Shown in pieces: positions 4,701 to 10,942 of a DNA stretch of 10,942 nt. Source of the DNA: SCGC-AAA471-B05 sp032249055 (lineage in GTDB: Archaea; Thermoproteota; Thermoprotei; Gearchaeales; Gearchaeaceae); contig JAVVGP010000026.1 in assembly GCA_032249055.1 (NCBI GenBank), positions 1 through 10,942 of the forward strand. The letters run 5' to 3'. Below the pieces are notes generated by a model. That model had not been told where the DNA came from and made no database searches. It was given only the letters and a program-made list of their open reading frames with translations. Numbering within the stretch: position 1 is the first letter of the stretch; each line of letters starts with the position of its first letter. The position numbers and the translations under genes are program-made.

Positions 4701-6895
4701 AAAAATGTTATAGGAGAAGGTTTTGTTTGAAGCATTTGTTTTGCTCTGTTATACCATGAAATGTAATAATTAACCATTACTTCATTAGCAGAAGGACTTA
4801 CTTTCTTTATTGCTTCCAAAAAATGTTTTCTATATACTTTATTTGCATTTATATTTTCTCTTAAAGCTATCAAAGCTGCCTCTCTGCAAACATTTTTAAT
4901 ATCTGCACCAGTATACCAATTAGTTATTCTTGCTAATTCATAAATATCAACATCTTCAGCTATAGGCATTTTTTTAAGATAAATTCTAAAAATTGCTTGT
5001 CTTTCAATTTCATTTGGAGGTAAAATAAGTATAATTTTATCAAATCTTCCGCTTCTTAATAGAGCTGGATCTAAAAGATCAGGTCTATTTGTAGCACCTA
5101 GTACAAATACATTTTCATTGCTTTTGAAACCATCGAATTCTGTTAAAAACTGACTTAAAACAGAATTATAAACTTCGCTACCTGAGATACCTCGAACCGA
5201 AGCGATAGCTTCTATTTCATCGAAAAATATTATTGCAGGTGAAGAAAGTCTTGCTTTCCTAAATATTTCCCTTATAGCTTTTTCAGATTCTCCAACCCAT
5301 TTGCTAAATATTTCAGGTCCATTTACAGAGATAAAGTTAACTCCGCTTTCATTTGCAATAGCTTTAGCAAGCATTGTTTTACCTGTACCAGGAGGACCTA
5401 CAAGCAATACACCTTTTACAGGCTCTATTCCCATTCTTTCATAGATATCCTTTCTTTTTATTGGCAATATTATTGCTTCTTCCAACTCTCTTTTTACTTC
5501 TTCCAATCCTCCAATATCTTCAAGTTTAACATTAGGCTTTTGAAAATAGACCTCTCTCATTGCACTCGGAGTTATTTCTTTTAGTGCTTCAAGAAAATCT
5601 TCAAAGGTTACTTTTATATTATCCAGCAATTCAAGAGGAATTGGTTTACTTAAATCTAAGTTTGGTAAATATCTTCTAATTGCTTTCATAGCAGCTTCTT
5701 TGGCTAAGGCAGCCAGATCTGCACCTACAAAACCATGGGTCATTTCTGCAAGCTTTCTAAGATCTACATTACTATCTAGAGGCATATTTCTTGTATGAAT
5801 TTGTAATATCTCATATCTTCCTTCTTCATCAGGAACCGGAAATTCTATTTCTCTATCAAATCTACCCGGTCTTCTTAAAGCTGGATCCAATAAATTTGGA
5901 ACATTTGTAGCACCTATAACAATTACATTTTCTCTAGGTTCAAGACCATCCATTAATGCAAGCAATTGAGCTACAACTCTTTTTTCAACTTCGCCATGCA
6001 CTTCTTCCCTTCTAGGAGCTATTGCATCAATTTCATCAATAAATATTATTGAAGGTGCATGTTGTCTTGCTTCTTCAAATATTTCTCTTAATCTTGCTTC
6101 AGATTCACCATAATATTTATTCATAATTTCTGGACCATTTACAGATATAAAATACGCTGCAGTTTCATTAGCAACAGCTTTTGCTAATAAAGTTTTGCCT
6201 GTACCAGGAGGACCATATAATAAAATACCTTTTGGAGGATCTATTCCTAACTTTTTGAAAAGCTGAGGATATTTTAAAGGTAATTCGATCATTTCTCTTA
6301 CTTTATCAATTACCTTTTTAAGCCCTCCTATGTCTTCATATGTTACTTTAACTCTTGCTATTTCAGAAACAGGTTTTTCTAAAATTATTAATGAGGTATC
6401 GCTGGTTATTAAAACAGGTCCTGAAGGCTTTGTATATATTACTTTAAAAATTAAATTATATTCAAGACCAGGTACTTGAATTAGATCATTTTCTAAAACA
6501 GGCTTGTCAATAAGTTTGTTTTTTATATAATTCAAAGAAGAAGAATCGATACTTATCATATGATCCTGAGGAGCAAGCTTTATTACCTCAGCAGGTTTAC
6601 AAGAAGCAGGCCTAACTATAACTTTTTCTCCTAATGAAACATTTGCATTTTTTCTTAACAATCCATCCATTCTTATCATTTTTAATCCATCATCTTCTGG
6701 ATAGGCTGGTAAAGCTATAGCTACAGTTTTTGACTTTCCTTCTATTTCTACAATTAAAGATTTTGATCCGCCAAGTTTTAATAATATTTCACTATCAATC
6801 CTTACTCTTCCCTTTCCTACATCTTTTTGCTTAGCTTCAGCAACCCTTAAAACAAATTCTTTCTTTTCTTTAAATGAAGAATTAGTTTTATGCAT
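4697..6895 (-). CDS. cdc48: Cdc48/VAT-type AAA+ ATPase with two ATPase domains
   Basis: Hexameric unfoldase that extracts and threads proteins with ATP, often handing them to the archaeal proteasome. The 732-aa product has the full N-D1-D2 layout. The N domain (about 1-180) includes the double-psi barrel with RIDSEILLKLG (32-42). D1 has Walker A GPPGTGKT (228-235), pore loop KYYGESE (260-266), Walker B IIFIDEID (283-290), sensor 1 GATN (328-331) and RRPGRFD (341-347). D2 has Walker A GPPGTGKT (500-507), pore loop KWVGESE (532-538), Walker B IIFFDEIE (555-562), GATNRPD (600-606) and RSGRFD (614-619). Both sites look active. In D2 the usual Pro of RPGR is Ser and DEID is DEIE. The C-terminus (PITFL) is not a hydrophobic-Tyr-X proteasome-docking motif. 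It begins 6 nt after aEF-1beta and overlaps the next gene by 4 nt. Confidence 0.97.
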   Translation of the reverse strand: MHKTNSSFKEKKEFVLRVAEAKQKDVGKGRVRIDSEILLKLGGSKSLIVEIEGKSKTVAIALPAYPEDDGLKMIRMDGLLRKNANVSLGEKVIVRPASCKPAEVIKLAPQDHMISIDSSSLNYIKNKLIDKPVLENDLIQVPGLEYNLIFKVIYTKPSGPVLITSDTSLIILEKPVSEIARVKVTYEDIGGLKKVIDKVREMIELPLKYPQLFKKLGIDPPKGILLYGPPGTGKTLLAKAVANETAAYFISVNGPEIMNKYYGESEARLREIFEEARQHAPSIIFIDEIDAIAPRREEVHGEVEKRVVAQLLALMDGLEPRENVIVIGATNVPNLLDPALRRPGRFDREIEFPVPDEEGRYEILQIHTRNMPLDSNVDLRKLAEMTHGFVGADLAALAKEAAMKAIRRYLPNLDLSKPIPLELLDNIKVTFEDFLEALKEITPSAMREVYFQKPNVKLEDIGGLEEVKRELEEAIILPIKRKDIYERMGIEPVKGVLLVGPPGTGKTMLAKAIANESGVNFISVNGPEIFSKWVGESEKAIREIFRKARLSSPAIIFFDEIEAIASVRGISGSEVYNSVLSQFLTEFDGFKSNENVFVLGATNRPDLLDPALLRSGRFDKIILILPPNEIERQAIFRIYLKKMPIAEDVDIYELARITNWYTGADIKNVCREAALIALRENINANKVYRKHFLEAIKKVSPSANEVMVNYYISWYNRAKQMLQTKPSPITFL

Positions 6896-6901
6896 ACAAA
6901 A

Positions 6902-7177
6902 TTATTCCCTTAATAAAGATATAAATTCTATTTCTATTTGTTCTATACTTTCAAATTTATTTAAATAATCTTCAATAACCGAAGTTCCTCCTTCAACATT
7001 ATCTGGCATTGAAAAATAAAGTTTTAGACTCTTTAAACCAAAGGCGATTTCTTCTACTTTATAACCCTTTAATGATAAAATTTCAGGCAAATTTTCCTTA
7101 ATTCTTTGATATAGCTCATCTAAATTAATGCTAATATCCTTAGGCAAGACTTTAACAACAACTAATACTTTACCCAT
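6902..7177 (-). CDS. Translation elongation factor aEF-1beta
   Basis: Nucleotide-exchange factor that restores aEF-1alpha to its GTP form during translation. The protein is 91 aa, the family's usual size, and is a single alpha/beta domain: MGKVLVVVKVLPKD (1-14), a helix LDELYQRIKENLPE, then GYKVEEIAFGLKSLKLYF and the closing strand QIEIEFISLLRE. I start at the ATG at 7177 (MGKV...), as in homologues. A GTG at 7198 would add seven residues but lies inside the Zn-ribbon gene and is rejected. Only one base separates the stop of the Zn-ribbon gene (7179) from this ATG, so the two are almost certainly cotranslated; Cdc48 follows 6 nt after the stop. No strong Shine-Dalgarno is visible. Confidence 0.93.
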   Translation of the reverse strand: MGKVLVVVKVLPKDISINLDELYQRIKENLPEILSLKGYKVEEIAFGLKSLKLYFSMPDNVEGGTSVIEDYLNKFESIEQIEIEFISLLRE

Positions 7178-7178
7178 T

Positions 7179-7358
7179 TTAAGGTCCTTGAAAACCACAT
7201 TTTACACAAGTATAAGTGTTAACCAATTTTCTGCATTTTTGACATCTCACAATTATACTACCACCGCAATTTGGACATGGAAATTTTATTGCTCTTTCAT
7301 ATGGTGGAATTATTCTATTACAAGTTGAACACTTTGGCAATTTTAATGAATATTGCAT
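7179..7358 (-). CDS. Zn-ribbon RNA-binding protein (DUF1610-like)
   Basis: A 59-aa protein with four CxxC knuckles: PKCSTCNR (9-16), PCPNCGG (27-33), VRCQKCRKL (37-45) and YTCVKCGFQGP (49-59), enough cysteines for two zinc sites. The whole chain matches the small archaeal family described as Zn-ribbon RNA-binding proteins involved in translation, which also ends in CGFxGP. It is basic between the knuckles, in keeping with RNA binding. The start is the ATG at 7358, 2 nt after the stop of the geranylgeranyl-reductase-family gene. Its stop is one base before the aEF-1beta start, and a Zn-ribbon gene next to aEF-1beta fits a role in translation. The precise role is unknown. Confidence 0.9.
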   Translation of the reverse strand: MQYSLKLPKCSTCNRIIPPYERAIKFPCPNCGGSIIVRCQKCRKLVNTYTCVKCGFQGP

Positions 7359-7360
7359 TT

Positions 7361-8506
7361 TTATCTTAATATATTGTCTATGAAATCCTTTATAAATCCT
7401 ATGCTTAAGTTATAAAGCAATTTCCTGTCAGTTAAAAAGCTTTTAATAACATTGTCATGATAATCTATATAATTTTCTTGAATTTTATTCAGCACGTCTG
7501 AAGATTTAATAGCATAAAAAATCTTATCATATAAATTTAAAGGCAAAGAGAAAAATATTCTAGAAAATTCATACATACTTTTAAGAGGTTTAACTATATA
7601 CTTTGAATTAAATTTTTCGATTATGTTCTTATAATAAGCATCTTTTCTTAGTACATATTTTGGGAAAAATTTTCCAGTTATCTTTGCTCCTAAAATTCCA
7701 TAATATAATCCTCCTCCTGTAGTAGGCTTTACATGAGCAGCAGCATCACCTGCCAAAGCTACATTATAAAAAATAATTTGATTAAAAGGTTTATCAAAAA
7801 CTATCCTTCCACTATAAATTCCACAAATTTTTCCCTTAATTCCTTTCTTAGAAATAAATTTATTTAGCATTAACTTTGGAGAAAAGTATTTGTTAGCTAA
7901 CCCTACAAGAAAAGTATTATTAGAAGAGGGAGCATACCATGCGAAAAATCCCTCAGCTTCTTTACAAAGAAAAACTTTAACACATTCTTCATCTTCAACT
8001 TCTCCTTCAAATTCATATTGTATTGCTGGAATAGTTCTAGGAACCCTTGTATTTATTAACTTATATTTCGTAGAAGCCGCATAAATTATTCCTTTTGATT
8101 CGTATTCTTTGCTATTTGTTATTACCTTTACTTTTTCTTTTTCAATTGAAATCTTTTTAACTCTTTCTCCAAGACTCACATTTACTCCTTTTTTTAATGC
8201 TTTTTCAAGCAATAATTCTTCAAAGAAAACTCTTTCTAAAACAAAAACTTTGTGATGCGATAAAGTTATATTAACTTTTATTCCTGAAGGAGATACAAAT
8301 TCAGCTTTTCTTATTTTATTTTTTACGCTTTTTAAAGCAGGTTCTCCAATTAGCTTTAAGGCTTCATAACTTACTATTCCTGTACAATGTCTAGGAATGC
8401 CTACTCTTTTATCTTCTTCTATTATTAAAATATCTATATTATCAGAAGCTTCTATAGCTGAAGATAAACCTGATGGTCCTCCGCCAACAATAATCAAATC
8501 ATGCAT
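7361..8506 (-). CDS. Geranylgeranyl-reductase-family FAD-dependent oxidoreductase
   Basis: A 381-aa flavoprotein of the family that saturates the isoprenoid chains of archaeal membrane lipids or related prenyl substrates. Seen: N-terminal dinucleotide fold LIIVGGGPSGLSSAIEA (4-20), the HCTGIVS segment (40-46) typical of this family near the flavin, EGFFAWYAP (185-193) in the substrate region, and the second FAD motif VALAGDAAAHVKPTTGGG (249-266). The middle motif that in relatives reads GADG or AEGTKxS is here IYAASTKYKL (141-150), so it is degenerate. No membrane helix is obvious; the C-terminal 100 residues are helical and basic and could touch the membrane. The start is the ATG at 8506, 29 bp from the divergent pth2 ATG. 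It is the first gene of the six-gene operon. The substrate (digeranylgeranylglycerol lipid or other) cannot be told from sequence. Confidence 0.85.
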   Translation of the reverse strand: MHDLIIVGGGPSGLSSAIEASDNIDILIIEEDKRVGIPRHCTGIVSYEALKLIGEPALKSVKNKIRKAEFVSPSGIKVNITLSHHKVFVLERVFFEELLLEKALKKGVNVSLGERVKKISIEKEKVKVITNSKEYESKGIIYAASTKYKLINTRVPRTIPAIQYEFEGEVEDEECVKVFLCKEAEGFFAWYAPSSNNTFLVGLANKYFSPKLMLNKFISKKGIKGKICGIYSGRIVFDKPFNQIIFYNVALAGDAAAHVKPTTGGGLYYGILGAKITGKFFPKYVLRKDAYYKNIIEKFNSKYIVKPLKSMYEFSRIFFSLPLNLYDKIFYAIKSSDVLNKIQENYIDYHDNVIKSFLTDRKLLYNLSIGFIKDFIDNILR

Positions 8507-8535
8507 ATATTCTATATTTAATTTATTTTAAAAAT

Positions 8536-8892
8536 ATGAATGAAATAAAACAGGTTATTGTTGTTAGGAATGATATTAAAATGGGTAAAGGTAAAATTGC
8601 TGCTCAAGTTGCTCATGCTTCAGTTACAGCTTTCGTGGAGACATTAAAAGTAAATAAAAAATTGGCAGAAGATTGGTTAATTACTGGACAAAAAAAAGTA
8701 GTTTTAAAAGTTGATAGCTTAGAAGAATTGTTGAACTTATATAAAAAAGCAATTGAAAAAGGATTAATAGCAGTAATAATTGAAGATAGAGGATTAACAC
8801 AAATACCTGCAGGAACAATTACTTGTTTAGGTATTGGTCCTGATGAAGATAATAAAATAGATGAGATAACTTCTAAACTTAAGTTGCTTTAG
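8536..8892 (+). CDS. pth2: Peptidyl-tRNA hydrolase, type II
   Basis: Cleaves peptidyl-tRNA dropped from stalled ribosomes, freeing the tRNA. The 118-aa length is normal for the archaeal/eukaryotic Pth2 family. Diagnostic blocks are KQVIVVRNDIKMGKGKIAAQ (5-24) and VAHASV (25-30), with the basic and His residues of the active site, then QKKVVLKV (52-59) and IIEDRGLTQIPAGTITCLGI (81-100) followed by the closing GP. The usual DAG before the TQI is DRG here, a minor change. The ATG at 8536 is only 29 bp from the divergent operon, and no Shine-Dalgarno is visible, so the mRNA may be leaderless or nearly so. Its TAG (8890-8892) directly abuts the stop of the convergent eL40 gene with no base between. 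Confidence 0.96.
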   Translation: MNEIKQVIVVRNDIKMGKGKIAAQVAHASVTAFVETLKVNKKLAEDWLITGQKKVVLKVDSLEELLNLYKKAIEKGLIAVIIEDRGLTQIPAGTITCLGIGPDEDNKIDEITSKLKLL

Positions 8893-9057
8893 TTACTTCT
8901 TAATCACCTCTCTTCTTTTTAATCTTAAATTCTTTCTTCTGCATTTTCTGCATTTTTCAGCTTTTATTGAATTTCTTGCACCACATTCTCTACATATTTT
9001 TACAAATAGCAGATATTTTTGAGCAAGCTGGATTTTTTCAGGAGAAGGTAATGGCAT
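8893..9057 (-). CDS. rpl40e: Large-subunit ribosomal protein eL40 (L40e)
   Basis: A 54-aa basic ribosomal protein. MPLPSPEKIQLAQKY (1-15) is followed by the zinc finger ICRECGARNSIKAEKCRKC (21-39), with four cysteines in a CxxC...CxxC pattern, and an Arg/Lys-rich tail (RRKNLRLKRREVIKK). This agrees well with archaeal eL40 in length and order. In archaea it is a free-standing protein, not fused to ubiquitin as in eukaryotes. The start is the ATG at 9057; a TATA box sits at just the right distance for a leaderless mRNA. The gene is monocistronic here: the pth2 stop is immediately adjacent on the other strand, and the NusA-like gene upstream ends at 9106 with this promoter between. Confidence 0.95.
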   Translation of the reverse strand: MPLPSPEKIQLAQKYLLFVKICRECGARNSIKAEKCRKCRRKNLRLKRREVIKK

Positions 9058-9079
9058 AAATTAAAATTTAGAGAAGAGC

Positions 9080-9087
9080 TTTATAAA
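9080..9087 (-). promoter_or_regulatory. TATA box of the eL40 gene
   Basis: TTTATAAA, itself palindromic, is centred 26-27 bp upstream of the ATG at 9057. In archaea transcription starts about 25 bp after the TATA centre, so the mRNA would begin at or within two bases of the start codon (leaderless). The 48-bp gap between the NusA-like stop and the eL40 start holds no other candidate as good. Confidence 0.6.
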
Positions 9088-9105
9088 TTTAAAAAAATTT
9101 AAGAT

Positions 9106-9612
9106 CTAATCTATAGTTATTCTTACGTTTGTAGATAACAACTTTGATATAATTTTTTCCATTTCTTTTATACTGATGGGAAGCTTTATTGTTTCTTCCT
9201 TGCTTATTCTAATATTATATTCATAAGAGCCAGCGGGTGACCATACTTGGTTTAAACTTAAAATTTTTGCAGGATAAAAAATTTGCGATACAAATTTTTT
9301 TACATCTTTAACTTTCTCAACTATTTTTACATTCTTTCCTGTTTTATTACTTAAGTATTTTGAAAGGGAAGAAATCAACAGTGGATTTAAAAGAGAAGGG
9401 GAAGAAACTATAACTAGTAAATTATCATTATTTATGATGTTAACTTCTTCCAAATTTATATTTTTGATCTCTTTAAATTTTTCTTCAATTTCATAAAGAT
9501 GCTTAGCGATCTCCACTTCTGCTGAGTTTAATATACCTTTTTCAAATTTCTCGCTACATTGTGAACAAAAAATATTACTTAGAGCACATACTTTGCAAAC
9601 TTTTGCTTTCAT
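9106..9612 (-). CDS. Zinc-finger / KH NusA-like protein
   Basis: A 168-aa protein with an N-terminal zinc knuckle pair CKVCALSNIFCSQC (6-19, CxxCx6CxxC) and a following alpha/beta region that matches, as I recall it, the archaeal (mostly crenarchaeal) proteins annotated as NusA-like transcription elongation factors. Order: a helix EIAKHLYEIEEKF (34-46), a strand NLLVIVSSPS (64-73), then SKYLSNKTGKNVKIVEKV (84-101), the classic helix-strand of a KH fold, and a C-terminal strand-rich part with IFYPAKILSLNQVW (111-124). The GxxG loop that grips RNA in KH domains should lie near residues 76-83 but reads NPLLISSL with no glycine. The start is the ATG at 9612. It is divergent from aspS across a 146-bp region rich in inverted repeats. 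Role in transcription or RNA binding is inferred from the family. Confidence 0.7.
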   Translation of the reverse strand: MKAKVCKVCALSNIFCSQCSEKFEKGILNSAEVEIAKHLYEIEEKFKEIKNINLEEVNIINNDNLLVIVSSPSLLNPLLISSLSKYLSNKTGKNVKIVEKVKDVKKFVSQIFYPAKILSLNQVWSPAGSYEYNIRISKEETIKLPISIKEMEKIISKLLSTNVRITID

Positions 9613-9630
9613 TATATTAATTCTTTAATA

Positions 9631-9648
9631 ATTTTAGCATGCTAAAAT
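9631..9648. promoter_or_regulatory. Perfect 18-bp palindrome in the divergent NusA-like/aspS promoter region
   Basis: ATTTTAGCATGCTAAAAT reads the same on both strands. It lies 19-36 bp upstream of the NusA-like ATG, where the TATA/BRE or initiation region of that gene is expected, so a bound protein would block initiation. Its half-site TTAGC recurs in the inverted repeat on the aspS side. An operator is the natural reading; a chance AT-rich palindrome is less likely because the centre is GC-containing. Confidence 0.45.
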
Positions 9649-9675
9649 AGTTTATTTTTTAAAATTATTAACTTA

Positions 9676-9730
9676 TATTAGCTTACTTTCAAAGAGTTTG
9701 TTTTCACTCGAACAAATTGCTAAGCTAATA
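9676..9730. repeat. 10-bp inverted repeat (TATTAGCTTA / TAAGCTAATA) upstream of aspS
   Basis: TATTAGCTTA at 9676-9685 is the exact reverse complement of TAAGCTAATA at 9721-9730, with 35 bp between. Inside the loop TTTGTT and AACAAA can also pair, so the segment could fold as a nested hairpin if transcribed. The right arm overlaps the probable aspS TATA box and its last bases lie about 29 bp before the ATG. If the mRNA is leaderless, the repeat works as DNA (two operator sites) and not as an RNA leader. Confidence 0.5.
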
Positions 9731-9735
9731 AATAA
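9726..9735 (+). promoter_or_regulatory. Putative TATA box of aspS
   Basis: TAATAAATAA is centred about 28 bp before the ATG at 9759, the spacing expected for a leaderless or near-leaderless archaeal mRNA. It partly coincides with the right arm of the 10-bp inverted repeat. Nearby sequence is uniformly AT-rich, so the exact box is uncertain. Confidence 0.4.
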
Positions 9736-9758
9736 TTTTAATTATTAAAAATAACAAA

Positions 9759-10942
9759 ATGAAAAAAGTTTACATAAACGAAATTCCTGAGTTAGTTGAT
9801 AAAGAGATAGAATTATATGGGTGGGTACATGAGATTAGAGATACTGCAAGATTCTTATTTATAATAATAAGAGATGTTACAGGAAAAGCACAAATAACAA
9901 TAAACAAAGACCAAGAAGAAATAGCTAAAATAGGTGAAAAATTACATCATGAAGATGTAATATATGTTAAAGGAATAGTTAAAAAGTCTGCAATAGCAAA
10001 ATTAGGCTATGAAATAATTCCAAATGAAATAAAAGTAATATCTAAAGCAAAACATCCATTAGCTTTAGATGTTACAGGAAAGGTCGATGCTGAATTAAAT
10101 ACGATTTTAGATGCAAGATATCTTTCATTAAGAAGAGAAGATTATAATTCAATATTTAAAATTCAATCTGCAATGGTTAAATATATTCGTGAATTTCTAT
10201 ATGAAAGAGGATTTATTGAAATATTTACTCCTAAAATAATAAAATTTGCTACAGAAGGAGGAGCTGAACTATTTGAGGTAAAATATTTTGATGAAACAGC
10301 TTACCTTGCCCAAAGCCCTCAAATATATAAAGAAATTTGTTCAGCAGCCTTTGAAAAAGTATTTGAAATAGCTTCCTATTTTAGAGCTGAAAAATCTAGA
10401 ACGCCATATCATTTATCTGAATTTTTATCCTTTGATGTTGAATGTGCTTTTTATAGCTATCATGCAGTAATGGATCTGTTAGAAAACTTAATAAAGTATG
10501 TAATTAACAAGCTCTATGAAAATAATGAAAAAGAGTTTAAAGTTTTGAAATGTGAAAAAATAAACGTCGACTATAAGTTTGAAAGAATAAAATATGATGA
10601 GGTAATTTCAATTCTTGAACCTTATGGCATAAAATGGGGTGATGATTTAACTCAGCATACTTTAAAATTGCTTGAAGGAAAGATTGGCAAGAAATTCTTC
10701 TTTATAATAGATTGGCCAACCGAATTAAAGCCATTTTATACCTATGAACATGAAGATAATCCTAAAATTACTAAATCCTTTGATTTTAACTATGGATTTT
10801 TAGAAATAGCTTCAGGAGGGGAAAGAATTTATAAAAGTGAGCAACTTATTCAAAAACTTAAGAAAATGAACTTAAATCCTGAGAATTTCTCTTTGTTTAT
10901 AAAGGCTCTAGATTCAGGAATGCCTCCTCATGCAGGTTTTGG
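9759..10942 (+). CDS. aspS: Aspartyl-tRNA synthetase, archaeal type, 3' end cut off
   Basis: Charges tRNA with aspartate. It is a class IIb synthetase; 394 complete codons are present, and the window ends inside motif 3 (GMPPHAGF at 387-394, normally followed by a conserved Gly and the catalytic Arg), so about 35-40 residues are missing. The N-terminal OB fold (1 to about 105) recognises the anticodon and includes GWVHEIRD (21-28). The catalytic core has EIFTPKI (154-160), ATEGGAELF (164-172), QSPQIYKE (185-192), motif 2 FRAEKSRTPYHLSEFLSFD (208-226) and SGGERIYK (352-359). Position 24 is His, as in non-discriminating AspRS that also charges tRNA-Asn, but the second specificity position is Lys81 (AIAKLG), as in discriminating enzymes. 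Whether it serves one or two tRNAs is therefore open. The start is the ATG at 9759; no Shine-Dalgarno is visible. Divergent from the NusA-like gene. Confidence 0.95.
   Translation, partial: MKKVYINEIPELVDKEIELYGWVHEIRDTARFLFIIIRDVTGKAQITINKDQEEIAKIGEKLHHEDVIYVKGIVKKSAIAKLGYEIIPNEIKVISKAKHPLALDVTGKVDAELNTILDARYLSLRREDYNSIFKIQSAMVKYIREFLYERGFIEIFTPKIIKFATEGGAELFEVKYFDETAYLAQSPQIYKEICSAAFEKVFEIASYFRAEKSRTPYHLSEFLSFDVECAFYSYHAVMDLLENLIKYVINKLYENNEKEFKVLKCEKINVDYKFERIKYDEVISILEPYGIKWGDDLTQHTLKLLEGKIGKKFFFIIDWPTELKPFYTYEHEDNPKITKSFDFNYGFLEIASGGERIYKSEQLIQKLKKMNLNPENFSLFIKALDSGMPPHAGF

Noticed and set aside
7175..7198. GTG at 7198 as an earlier start for aEF-1beta (98 aa)
   Set aside because: It lies inside the Zn-ribbon gene and adds residues absent from the family; the ATG at 7177 gives the normal length.
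8896..8912. GAGGTGATT, a near-perfect archaeal Shine-Dalgarno, on the minus strand at the end of eL40
   Set aside because: It encodes the REVI of the eL40 tail and no gene starts downstream on that strand; the next gene there is pth2 on the other strand.

Overview
This is a low-GC (roughly 30 % by eye) stretch of an archaeal chromosome. Several genes exist only in archaea or in archaeal form: a Cdc48-type double AAA+ ATPase, FEN-1 with a C-terminal PCNA-binding motif, aEF-1beta, ribosomal protein eL40, type II peptidyl-tRNA hydrolase, an archaeal-type AspRS, a RibL-like nucleotidyltransferase and a geranylgeranyl-reductase-family flavoprotein. The pyruvoyl decarboxylase, the AspRS style and the Cdc48/FEN-1 neighbourhood point to the Thermoproteota (crenarchaeal side); I cannot go lower. 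The single tRNA gene is about 68 % GC in this AT-rich background, which fits a thermophile.

Layout. 1-710: 3' part of mtnA (methylthioribose-1-phosphate isomerase family), cut by the window edge. 737-1480 (-): an HTH protein fused to a phosphoribosyltransferase-like domain whose PRPP loop is degenerate. 1557-1955 (+): a pyruvoyl-dependent decarboxylase of the AdoMet/arginine decarboxylase family, divergent from that protein. 1956-2239: no convincing gene, but a possible promoter followed by two hairpins and a T-run. 2240-2757 (-): a RibL-like gene whose last codons and stop lie inside a tRNA-Lys(CTT) gene. 2811-3449 (+): pcm (protein repair), ending in a 4-bp convergent overlap with fen.

3446-8506 (-): a very tight six-gene block, in transcription order geranylgeranyl-reductase-family flavoprotein, Zn-ribbon protein, aEF-1beta, Cdc48, a small winged-helix-like protein and FEN-1. 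Gaps are 1-7 nt, with one ATGA overlap, so it is almost certainly one operon joining lipid/redox, translation, protein unfolding and DNA replication/repair. 8536-8892 (+): pth2, divergent from that operon and abutting, stop to stop, the eL40 gene (8893-9057, -). 9106-9612 (-): a zinc-finger/KH NusA-like protein. 9613-9758: a divergent promoter region with a perfect 18-bp palindrome and a 10-bp inverted repeat built on the same TTAGC half-site. 9759-10942 (+): aspS, cut just before its last motif.

Most of the window is housekeeping. The parts most worth a second look are the RibL/tRNA-Lys overlap, the active-site-less PRTase regulator, the TTAGC operator-like array in front of aspS, the mixed specificity residues of AspRS, and the possible small RNA in the 1956-2239 gap. 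I saw no CRISPR array, intact mobile element or obvious defence system.
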